Below are positions 19,527-28,000 of a DNA stretch of 64,000 nt, piece after piece. The DNA lies in assembly GCA_019044685.2 (NCBI GenBank), contig JAGTXX020000014.1, positions 1 through 64,000 on the forward strand, given 5' to 3'. Positions within the stretch are counted from its first letter, which is position 1. The number at the start of each line of letters is the position of its first letter. The translations under genes and the position numbers were made by a program. Source of the DNA: Nannochloris sp. 'desiccata'. Taxonomy: Eukaryota > Chlorophyta > Trebouxiophyceae > Chlorellales > Chlorellaceae. The notes beneath the pieces are model-generated. The model ran no database searches. It had not been told where the DNA came from and saw only the letters and a program-made list of their open reading frames with translations.

Positions 19527-20939
19527 ATGCGTAAGAAGAGGTTAAAGACCTTGCATGACTATGGAAGCACCAGGTCGTCTATAGATGCAGAATCAAGGAT
19601 GAAAGGGGCATCTGAGAAAGTGGTGGTGACGGAAGGCACTCCCGCTGTCGTTTATAAAGCCGGCGGGGCCCATTACTGGGAGTTGTTGACGGAAGCACAA
19701 AAGTATTTGTCTAAACCGGTGGAACTACCCAATATCTACGTCGTAACCAAGGCAAACGTTTTGCCTTTTGGCAAGGACCTGCCCTTAAGCAAGGTATCTG
19801 AAACAATACCTACTGCTGCCACCAAAGCACGAATTAAAGGTACTATTACCGATACTAATAGTAAAATACAAGACTACCTTGTAGATAATGTGGTTGGGTA
19901 CCACCAACTGGATTTACCTTGTGTTGTTCTAGCGACGCATGAAGTGAATGAAGCTTTGCTAGCAGCCGCAAAGGAGGCAGGCTCTCAAGATCTCAAGATG
20001 CCGTCAGAGGAAAAATATTATTTATTATTTGCTAGCGTTGACCTTTGCCAATTGCGCTTGTTGACGTTAGAGGGAGCGAGCGTGTTGGGTCACGCCAACG
20101 AAGCGATAGCTGATTCAACATTAAGCGTACCGATAACATCACCAGCTACAAAGCGGGCTCATTGGAAGTTGTTGGGAACTGAAATCTTAAATCTACCAAA
20201 ACAATTGAAGAGCAAGGTAGGAAGTAATTATAAGAAGATAAAACGTAGAATTCCCCCCGCTAACATGTTTTCTACGTTCCTTCGCTACTCTAGGAACCCT
20301 AAAGACTATAAAAACGGGACCCAAGTTGGTGGTCGTACTGTAAATGGGGAACCCGTAAAGCAACAAACTGCCTGCTCCTCTGCTATCGCTAGCCGTGAAG
20401 TACATAACGTTATTATGCAAGCGATGAAGCCGATAACTCTGTTACAAAGAGACTTTTTAGCTGCTAACAATCCTACTACCACGTCAGTAGTAGTTAATTG
20501 GATGAATATGAATGCCAAGGCTATCACGACGGGTGGTTGGGGCGTTCTACCTCACTTAGATGGTATGGATTCTGGGGGCGTAGCTTACATAATTCAGTAC
20601 GGACTAGGAGATTTGAGAGAATTACACGGAGGACATATGTGCTTGCCGCAATTACACCTAATTTGCCCAGTAGGAGCCTGCACTGTGCATTTTTTAAGAA
20701 CTGGCTCTTTATTACACAATTCATTGCCTCACGTTGCAAGTGAGAAAGCACGGGTAGTTGGCACATCATTACACGTCAATAAAAGTTTTTTGATAATGTC
20801 TAACGCTCAAAGTAGGATGCAGGGTCTTGATGGCGAGGGCTATGTGCAGTACGCTCAGGAAAGTTGCATTGACAGTGAAACTTTAAAGGACTGCACAGAG
20901 ATGAAAAAGTTATTAAAATTTGGAAATTGGAGGGTTTAA
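19527..20939 (+). CDS. TET/JBP-like 2-oxoglutarate/Fe(II) dioxygenase carried by the CACTA element
   Basis: The open frame encodes 470 residues from the ATG at 19527; the frame stays open about 50 bases upstream without another ATG. The C-terminal third has the order expected of a double-stranded beta-helix dioxygenase of the TET/JBP group. It has an iron-binding HxD (GVLPHLDGMDSGG, H near residue 342). A glycine/leucine strand follows (YGLGDLRELHGGHMCLPQL), then a loop (CPVGACTVHFLRTGSLLHN), then the distal iron His and an Arg that could bind 2-oxoglutarate (SLPHVASEKARVVG). TET/JBP enzymes oxidise methyl groups on DNA pyrimidines. The N-terminal region is basic and unassigned. The fold call is by eye; another 2OG oxygenase subfamily is possible. 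Confidence 0.66.
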   Translation: MRKKRLKTLHDYGSTRSSIDAESRMKGASEKVVVTEGTPAVVYKAGGAHYWELLTEAQKYLSKPVELPNIYVVTKANVLPFGKDLPLSKVSETIPTAATKARIKGTITDTNSKIQDYLVDNVVGYHQLDLPCVVLATHEVNEALLAAAKEAGSQDLKMPSEEKYYLLFASVDLCQLRLLTLEGASVLGHANEAIADSTLSVPITSPATKRAHWKLLGTEILNLPKQLKSKVGSNYKKIKRRIPPANMFSTFLRYSRNPKDYKNGTQVGGRTVNGEPVKQQTACSSAIASREVHNVIMQAMKPITLLQRDFLAANNPTTTSVVVNWMNMNAKAITTGGWGVLPHLDGMDSGGVAYIIQYGLGDLRELHGGHMCLPQLHLICPVGACTVHFLRTGSLLHNSLPHVASEKARVVGTSLHVNKSFLIMSNAQSRMQGLDGEGYVQYAQESCIDSETLKDCTEMKKLLKFGNWRV

Positions 20940-21110
20940 AGGTGTATTTCTTAAATATGTTACATATTGCAGTATTTCAGATAATGGTAAATCTTCAAAG
21001 AAGGCAGAAGAAATAAACATTTAGCAGCTTGCTGTCAACAATTAGCAGCTTGCTGTCGGGAGAGAAAGAAAGAAAGCAAAATAAAATGATTCCGCGCCAC
21101 TTTTATTGCG

Positions 21111-21630
21111 ATGGCTACCAATAAGACCCTAAATAATCCATTTAAATCACTCAACCCCATTCATTCGCACGGGAGCAAGGCAGTAGATAAGGAGCTGGAC
21201 GCGATCAAAGGAGTAATTAATTTAAAAAGTAATCTAATGAATTCATATTCTTCAAAGAAGTTCCCACACTTGGAATATCATCCAGAGAGTGATAAAATTC
21301 ACGAAAAGCTTTGGGACTTCCAAGTGAACACCCTGAAAAGAGCGACTTTTACAGGAGTAATTGCGACCGAGATGCTCTCTCATTGAAGGGGCTTAAAGAG
21401 GATGTTGCCAAGTACGCAAAGAAGCTGAAAACCACGTCTTGCCAAGGCGGATACATTGATATACATGCAATATCTCAGTTACTGAACAAAAAATCATTTT
21501 GCAAAAGCATTCGGATGGGGACAAGTACGTTGAGTATGATCCCACCCATGGCGTTGCTGAGGATGGTTTGCCGCCATTGCATCTTGCTTTCAGGAAAAAC
21601 CATTACGTAGCTCTTGTGAAGGCGGAATAG
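21111..21630 (+). pseudogene. OTU-like cysteine protease remnant (two frameshifts) in the CACTA element
   Basis: The first frame, from the ATG at 21111, gives about 90 residues (FPHLEYHPESDKIHEKLWDF). It is followed in a second frame by SNCDRDALSLKGLKEDVAKY and QGGYIDIHAISQLLN. A third frame gives ISVTEQKIILQ and LHLAFRKNHYVALVKAE. Read together these resemble an OTU domain: an N-C-x3-A-L/S nucleophile block, a GG-x-I-x-I-x-A-I-S strand and a closing HY-x-A/S-V histidine. OTU enzymes cleave ubiquitin-like conjugates. Either the gene is decayed by two indels, or small introns were missed. It lies in the same orientation as the TET/JBP-like gene. Confidence 0.52.
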
Positions 21631-21639
21631 GAGTATTAC

Positions 21640-21923
21640 ATGGTAGGAAGACTATCTCAAGGCACTAGCTTAAAGTAGTAGATGGGAAAGGAGAAAGGAA
21701 GGGCACTTTAGGTGAACCAGTGGCGGTGCCCAGCGCTGGCATGGCGGAGGTCATTAAAGTAGGTCAATTGCGACTTTTTCTTAAATTTTTTTGTACAGGT
21801 ACTTTTATGTAAGGTATAGAAGGTATGTAGAACAGTAAATAAGGGCATTAGAGTCGTTTTAGAGAAATGCAATTTTACAAGATAGTTTTAGGATAGTTGC
21901 AAGAAGACTTGTTCCCCCTAGTG
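21640..21923. other. CACTA right subterminal region
   Basis: About 280 bp with no gene. It contains TTTTAGGATAG near 21889, which matches the left-end repeat motif in the same sense, and it ends CCCCCTAGTG at 21923. Subterminal motifs are sparser here than at the left end. Confidence 0.6.
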
Positions 21924-22081
21924 GTTCATCTTTAATGCCGAGTATACTCGGCATTAAAGATTTAATTGATGAATATGATGCTGCACACCCACTCAAACGT
22001 GGAGAAGCGACGCTACCACCTTGGCCTACTGTTAATTCTAAAAAGAAGAAGAATATCAAGGAACCTACTAAAAAGAAGTAA
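21924..22081 (+). pseudogene. Ty3-C chromodomain end and C-terminal tail
   Basis: After the GTT target duplication the Ty3-C frame gives V-H-L. It is then interrupted by a palindrome and continues as KDLIDEYDAAHPLKRGE with a lysine-rich tail (KKKKN, KEPTKKK), stopping at 22079-22081. LIDEY is the expected last helix of the chromodomain begun at 3466. The palindrome adds about 23 bases, which introduces a stop and shifts the frame. Confidence 0.75.
21928..21961. repeat. Perfect 34-bp palindrome within the Ty3-C chromodomain
   Basis: The two 17-base arms (ATCTTTAATGCCGAGTA and its exact reverse complement) meet with no spacer. The outer six bases on each side are explained by the host sequence, leaving about 23 extra bases in the centre. 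It could be a footprint left by an excised DNA transposon or a tiny fold-back insertion. Confidence 0.85.
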
Positions 22082-22255
22082 TTTTATTGTCTATGTGATT
22101 TTTTTTTTTTCCCCTGGTTAAGAAATTTTCAGATTTGTCTATTTGTATTTTCATTTTGCTGATTGTCTTTTGTTTTGCTTTCCCCTTGATTCCTTTGTCT
22201 GCTTACATTGTTCTGAGCCAGCGAGGACGTGGCTCTTTTCTTAAGGAGGGGATAA

Positions 22256-22614
22256 TGTAGCACTTTGCGCCTTATTTTGCCTTTTTCTATTTTGGTCTCT
22301 TTTCTTTCTTCCGTCGCTCTGGACAGCTATTCTCTGCCAGACTCAGTCTGACACAGTCACTCTCGTTATGGCTGCGTGCCCTATAACGTTATAGCTTGAG
22401 AAGCTACATACTCAATTCCTAAATAGCTCTCCATCGCTCTTTTCCACATTCTTAATTATGATTAACTCTTGATTCGTGTAACCAGGTACACCTGATACTC
22501 CTAGATACCCTATAGACCTCTAAGACAGTGTAGTTGTGACTCCACTGTGCGCATTCGATCGAACATCTTGTTCCTAAGAACTTAGCCTTCCACCCAGTTA
22601 GGCAAAGTTCTACA
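22256..22614 (+). repeat. Ty3-C 3' LTR (about 359 bp)
   Basis: It starts TGTAGCACTTTGCGCC directly after the purine tract AAGGAGGGGATAA and is taken to end at GTTCTACA, because TGTAG and CTACA form the usual short inverted termini. There is no second copy in the window to confirm the right edge. Confidence 0.6.
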
Positions 22615-22630
22615 ATTATACTATTATTGT

Positions 22631-23805
22631 TCACAACCAGGATATAAAATATGCAGTGAGAGGAACGACAGGTGGTTTTGTGTTCCACTCTGGTGGTGCT
22701 GAAGGTCCTGCTTCATAAAGTCCAGCACGATAATTGAGTTTAATGGTATCTACAATAGGTAAAGCACGCAGCGAACCTAACCAAGGGGCTGTAGTACGAG
22801 TGGGAGCTATAAATATAGCATCACAACGTTCTTCAGTCAGCTTCCGGATAGCTGGCAGCTGGTCAGTTACTGGTCCTAGAAAAATCCAATACAACTGAAG
22901 AATATTGTTTCTAAATACGGGCCAAGGTTGAGCATAAGCATCTATACCGGCTGTATTTTGATCATAGCCTTTAGTAAAAAAGATTGGAGCTCTGTTATTG
23001 TTAACAGAAGCAAAAACATCAGTAGTAGGCAGACCCCAGTGCTGCCGACCTAAAATGGTTGCAACACGCTCCATGACAGGATTATTCAAATTAAATCTAC
23101 GAGTAACGATACTGTCAAAAGAATTGTTTGTTAATCTGATATCAGTTGGATCCAATCTCTTAGAAGCAGCATCTACCGCTTGAATGGGTTGAGAGGTACG
23201 GGGCAGCCACTCAAAAGTAGGCTGCACATCTCGTTCCATGCATAGCTCATAAAATTCGTGTACAGGATGCAATAGTTCCAGGGATCCAGCTTTCATCTGC
23301 TGGAAATTGCCAACAGCACTTTGGTTGTCATTGCGTACGTGTATTCGAAGATAGCAATGCTTCAACATGCAAGCTTCTGTATAAAGATCAAAGGCTTTAG
23401 AAGCTAAAAGACTAATCCCTGTAGCTTCCCGCAAGGTGCTGGAGGTACCTTGTAGATGTACTGGATATTGAGCTGTGAGTTCAGAAAGAAACTCACCAGT
23501 TGCTAAATCAAAAACCTTAGCAGCATGGCTAAATTCTGAGGAGTCTACATCAATTAGCAAACCATGCTGTCGAAGTTTCTTTTTCAAAATCCTGCCGTTG
23601 TACCTGTGCAGGCAATCAATAATCCACTTCAAATCTGAGATGGCCTCCGGGGACAAAGATAAAGACTGATCCCAATCTTGACCAGCCTTTATATTATCGT
23701 ACAGGGATCTAACAAACAAAGGTGAGAAAGGAGCTCCAGTTTTGCAAGACATTAGTAAGCCAGCAACAGCAGCCAGCTTCCTTTTGGTGGGGGCAGCGGT
23801 GGAGA
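22631..23805 (-). pseudogene. DIRS-like element fragment: thumb, RNase H and C-terminal region
   Basis: The minus-strand frame covers the reverse transcriptase thumb (APTKRKLAAVAGLLMSCKTG), then RNase H (LREATGISLLASKAFDLYTE, IHVRNDNQSAVGNFQ). A DIRS-typical C-terminal segment follows (GLPTTDVFASVNNNRAPIFF, then GIDAYAQPWPVFRNN, then IFIAPTRTTAPWLGSL). DIRS elements transpose with a tyrosine recombinase and keep these domains in one protein with the reverse transcriptase. Here the missing upstream half lies on the opposite strand next door, so the coding unit is broken. The minus frame beyond about 23805 is antisense to that neighbour. Confidence 0.8.
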
Positions 23806-24710
23806 GTAGTTTTGCTGCTGCTGTGCTCGACACCCTGGAATTTGGGTATAAATTGGATCTGGTGAATCCTCTCAGCAACGAGCAAGTGCAGTCGCCTGGC
23901 TACCAGCATCGTACCTCTGTGCTACGTCGTATTTTGTTAGCAGCATTTGGAAAAGACAAAATTTCGGACGTAGACAGCATACTTTCAGATAGCTCCAATG
24001 TTCCTCCTTCTGTTCATCTTCCAAATTTCAAGTCTGCAGCAGAGCATCCCGACGTAGTGTCTGAGAAGCTGCAGAAGCTGATCAAGTGTGGTACGATTGC
24101 TGAATGGACCCCAGATATGGGTAGACCTCATTTAGTTAATTCACTTGGGGTAGTTTTAAAAGATAGTGAGGCAAGGTTGGTTATGGGGCCAATGGTATTG
24201 AACAGGTGGCAAAGGCGGTGGCCTTTGGAGTATGAAAATCTTTCTTTAGCTGAGGACTTCTTGCAACCGGGTGACTACGTATTCAAAGATGATGCTAAAG
24301 CTGGATATCATCATATTCCTATCCATCCTGATTATTGGAAGTACCTAGTAGTAGAGTGGCAAGGAAAGTACTACTATTTTAAGTTCTTGCCTTTTGGCCT
24401 TTCTTCCGCTTGCTACGTTTACACCCAATTTCAGCTAGTGGCTAATAGAGTACTCAGATTATATGGTGCTGAGATGTTGCAATACATTGACGATAGTTTG
24501 ACTGCGTCTCGTACAGCCCATCTAGCTCGTTATCGGGCTTACGAAAGGCTGTTGATGGGAGCAGCACTAGGCATTTTCTTCAGCGACAAAAGCAACTTCC
24601 TTCCTTCTCAAATTACAACTATTCTGGGCATGGACATTACTACAATAGCCACTGACCCTGAGTTTCCAGGACAGTATTTTGTCTGTTTTTCTGTTCCACA
24701 GAAACGCTAA
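23805..24710 (+). pseudogene. DIRS-like element fragment: reverse transcriptase fingers and palm
   Basis: The plus-strand frame carries LGVVLKDSEARLVMGPMVLN, then FKDDAKAGYHHIPIHPDYW, then the LPFGLSSACYVYTQF motif and the catalytic LQYIDDSL. This layout is typical of DIRS/tyrosine-recombinase retrotransposons. It ends at FSVPQKR, which is where the thumb encoded on the minus strand at 23760-23800 would normally continue. The frame opens from about 23742, but its first codons are antisense to the neighbouring fragment. The right side is cut by the LINE beginning near 24711. Confidence 0.8.
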
Positions 24711-25005
24711 GACGGCTCCAGTACTTTTGAAAAAATGGAAGCGAAAGAAACAAAGCTTGAATAAAGATGATTCTTTTTTGAAGTGGCAAGCTGCTCAAGC
24801 TGAAATTGTCCTTAAGAATCTAGATAAGCAAGATGAGAAGACATCGCAGTACAATATAAAGCAACTGCATGCAACTATCAATGCCTATCAAAAAGCTCTT
24901 TCAATCAAAAATACTGCTGGTAATGGTGGCAACACTCCCGGCAGTGTGGCACCTCGGAGATGTAGTTCCCGCTTGGCGGCAGCGACAGCAAGTAAAAAGC
25001 AATAG
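24711..25005 (+). pseudogene. LINE-2 ORF1 C-terminal fragment
   Basis: About 97 codons from KTAPVLLKKWKRKKQ to a Ser/Ala/Lys-rich end (SSRLAAATASKKQ). The composition is basic with a helical middle (QLHATINAYQKALS). ORF1 proteins of LINEs are RNA-binding, but no zinc knuckle is visible in this portion. The reading frame merges upstream into the DIRS fragment, so the true N-terminus is missing. ORF2 begins 15 bases after the stop. Confidence 0.55.
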
Positions 25006-25020
25006 GAAAGGTGGGATCAG

Positions 25021-28000
25021 GTGGAAATTGGTAAAGTAAAGTTAGTGCTTCAGAACATTCGTGGACAACTGATGCGAGAAGCGCTGAACCTTGAGATTGA
25101 AGACGATATAGATATTATTATGTTGAATGAAATTTGGCTGCACGACGTGGAAGAGTTGCCGTATATTCCTGGTTTTAAGCTTTCTTATGGAGCAGCAAGA
25201 CCTATTACAGCAAGGGCAACGGGATACGGTGGTGCAGCTATATATATTAAACAAGAAAACTTTGGAAAAATCGACGTTTGGAGAGTGAGAGAGAGTGATG
25301 GAGTAATATGGATCAAGTGCCAAAAATCAGAGCGGGCGCCAGTGCAGTTTTTCTGCTGTTGCTATGCAGCTCCTGATAATACTCCAGGATGCCCCCAAAA
25401 TATAGATGACTGGTTTGAAGAACTAGAAAACGAGATATCTATAGCGAGAGGATTGGGAGAAGTGCTTGTTGCTGGGGATTTTAATGCCCACATAGGCACA
25501 GAACCTGATTTTGACCGCCTTTGTGCTGCCGGCACTGATAGGGGATCTGGAGTTGACAGGCTGATAATGGAGGAGGATATGGTACATGCATGCTGCCCAA
25601 GGACCAGTGTAGATGCATCACTTAATTCTAGAGGGAAGAAGCTACTGCAGCTGTGTGATTTTACTGGACTGTATGTCGTCAACGGCAGAGTAGCAGGGGA
25701 CATTCCCGCTGCTGCTACTTGCTTGACTAATTCAAAAAGTAAGGAACCCACATCAGTGATTGACCTATTTTTAGCATGTCCAAAGGTTTTTATTAAAACT
25801 GAGTCTCTAAAAGTTGGTGGAAAACTTGCTCAAGGAGCAGATCACTTGGCAGTGACGGTGACGATAAATGAATTCATGTCAATGTCTGAACTGATGGAAG
25901 GAGAATACGAAGCTGATGATGTTGAGCTTACAATTTCTAATTCTACACCCTCTTTCAATATTGGAGATGAGTTTATTATCGACCCAAAGCTGCTGCCTGC
26001 CTTTAAAACAGAATTACAAGCAGCAGCACCTCTGCTAGAACAAATTTGCGTTGCAGCGAACGATACTGCTGAATCTAAAAATGCAAATATGCTGAACACG
26101 GCAGAGGCAGATCTTAGGAAAGTGTTATCTAATGCATGTGTAGCTGCCGGAATGAAAATAAAAGGAGCTGCACCCGATAAAGATCGTTGGGCAAGAAAAA
26201 TGAATAAATTACCGCCAGCGCTAAAACTTCAGCAAAAGCAAGCAAGATCAACCCATAGGAGAGCTGTGAGAGAATGTGATGTAGAAGCAATCGTGACAAA
26301 TCGTAATAACGTCAAGAGATCGCATCGTAATATACGAAAAGCGAGAAGATCACTTGGAGCGAAACGCCTCGAGCGTCTACTCAAATTTGATCCTAAAGAG
26401 TTTTATCAAAAGTATAGAAGACCCCCTTCTCCAACTTTGGTATCACAAAGTGATTTGAGCAATCATTTTGAACAGCTACTAGGTGCTGAACCACCTGATC
26501 TGCCTGTACCTCCAATTGTGCCTGGCACCGTCCCGCCTCCGGAGAGTATAGAAGGGCTGCTACAAACTCCTTTTTCAATGGAAGAGATGTTAGCAGCACT
26601 CAAGAAGGTCAGGAATGGTGCTGCCATGCTTGGTATCCTCAAACCTCAGCTTTTAAAATCTGCAGTTGCTGAAATAGGTCCAACACTGTTGGAGCTGTTA
26701 AATGCATCGGTGGCCGTAGGGAAGCTTCCCACTGCATGGGCTTTGAGCGCCATCACAGCAATACCCAAAGCTGGCAGTGATACTAGAACTTGTGATGGGT
26801 ATCGTGGAATAGCAGTAGGCACTTTGGCTGCCAAGCTGCATGGTTCTATGCTTGACATCAGAACGAGCTGCTGGGCGGAAGCGTCGGAGCTGCGAGCAGA
26901 GGGTCAATTTGGTTTTAGAAGAGGCAAAGGAACTGCCTCAGCCTCATTTATACTACGTGCTCTAACGGACAGAGTAAAGGCCCAGAAAGGTGGTAGGCTG
27001 TACACATGTTTTGTTGATTTTAAGAAAGCATACGATTCAGTTCCCCGCCACTTGCTTTGGGCTAAACTTGAGCGTAGAGGAGTGACTGGCTGGGTCTTAA
27101 ATGCCATAAAAGCCATGTATGCTGATTTTCCTATGTGTGTGAAGTCATCTACGGGTCTAGGAAGGACATTTCAATCTAAATTGGGAGTGAAGCAGGGTTG
27201 CCCGCTGAGCCCACTTTTATTTGGTCTTTACTTGGATGACTGGGATGATGAGCTGAGAGCTGCTGCTGGAGCAAATAATAGTGAATCGACTGAGTTTGAT
27301 TTTCCTACCTTGAATAATATGCCTCTTCGCAGCCTTATGTATGCTGATGATTTGGTTCAGGCGGCAACGTCGATGCCAGGTCTCCGCAAGCAAATGGCAC
27401 TGCTGGAAGATTTTTCTGTTCGGTGGGGACTTACTGTTAATGCTTCTAAGACTAAATTAATGCTATTTAGCGGAATACGGTCTATAAAAGAAGAAAAGGC
27501 AGCTGTGCTGTATGTCGATGGCGAGACGGTGGAAGTAGTTGAACAATTCAAATATTTAGGGACTATTTTCCACTGCTCTAATGCTTTATCTAGGTATGCT
27601 GTACCCGCCAGAGCTCTATCCGGCCGTAAAGCATACCATGCTACCAGGAGAAGACTGGAAGAATTAGAACTTAAAGGTGTAGATACCAATTTCAGACTTT
27701 TTGATGTGATGGTTGAACCTGTGCTTGGCTATGGAGCTGAAGTTTGGGCTCCTGAACTACTATGTCAGGATCCATTAAAAAATAGCTGCGAGCGCGTTCA
27801 TCTACAAGCTCTTAAATGGCTGTTTGGAGTTCGAAAAAGTGCTGCTAGTTGTATCGTCCTTGCGGAAGCTGGCCGGTGGCCATTGGCTTTGCGTTGGGTT
27901 AAAAGACTAACTCGATTTTACAATGGACTCGTAAAAGCACCATCTAATAGCATTTTAAAGAATGCTTTTATAGATAATTGCCAGCTTAAAGCAAATCCAT

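Larger units (their letters stand above)
3604..21923 (+). mobile_element. CACTA (En/Spm-type) DNA transposon carrying TET/JBP-like and OTU-like genes
   Basis: The element starts CACTAG at 3604 and ends CTAGTG at 21923, and it is flanked by the 3-bp direct repeat GTT (3601-3603 and 21924-21926). Its ends fall precisely between two parts of the Ty3-C chromodomain. These are CACTA hallmarks: CACTA termini, 3-bp target duplication, and subterminal repeats (TCCTAAA/AGGATA motifs at 3620-3900 and again at 21886-21899). Inside are a Tnp2-like transposase, a divergent accessory gene, a TET/JBP-like gene and an OTU-like remnant. Without the 9.56-kb Ty3-A insertion the element would be about 8.75 kb. 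The perfect terminal identity is only 6 bp, so the boundary rests mainly on the target duplication and the rejoined host reading frame. Confidence 0.88.
226..22614 (+). mobile_element. Ty3-C: 5'-truncated Ty3/gypsy chromovirus, broken by a LINE and a CACTA transposon
   Basis: This is the oldest layer of the left pile. It starts inside RNase H at the telomere junction, so its gag, protease, reverse transcriptase and 5' LTR are lost. Its coding sequence runs 226-1905, resumes in frame at 3466-3603 after a LINE insertion, and resumes again at 21924 after the CACTA transposon, ending at a TAA at 22079-22081. A GAGGACGTGG motif and a purine tract (22242-22252) precede a 3' LTR that starts TGTAG at 22256 and probably ends CTACA at 22614. 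The GAGGAC motif plus purine tract is a familiar hallmark of plant-type chromoviruses. The LTR end is inferred from the TGTAG/CTACA inverted termini, because no second LTR remains for comparison. Confidence 0.9.

Noticed and set aside
23709..23909. Small minus-strand frames overlapping the DIRS joint
   Set aside because: They run antisense to the reverse transcriptase fragment and carry no motif.
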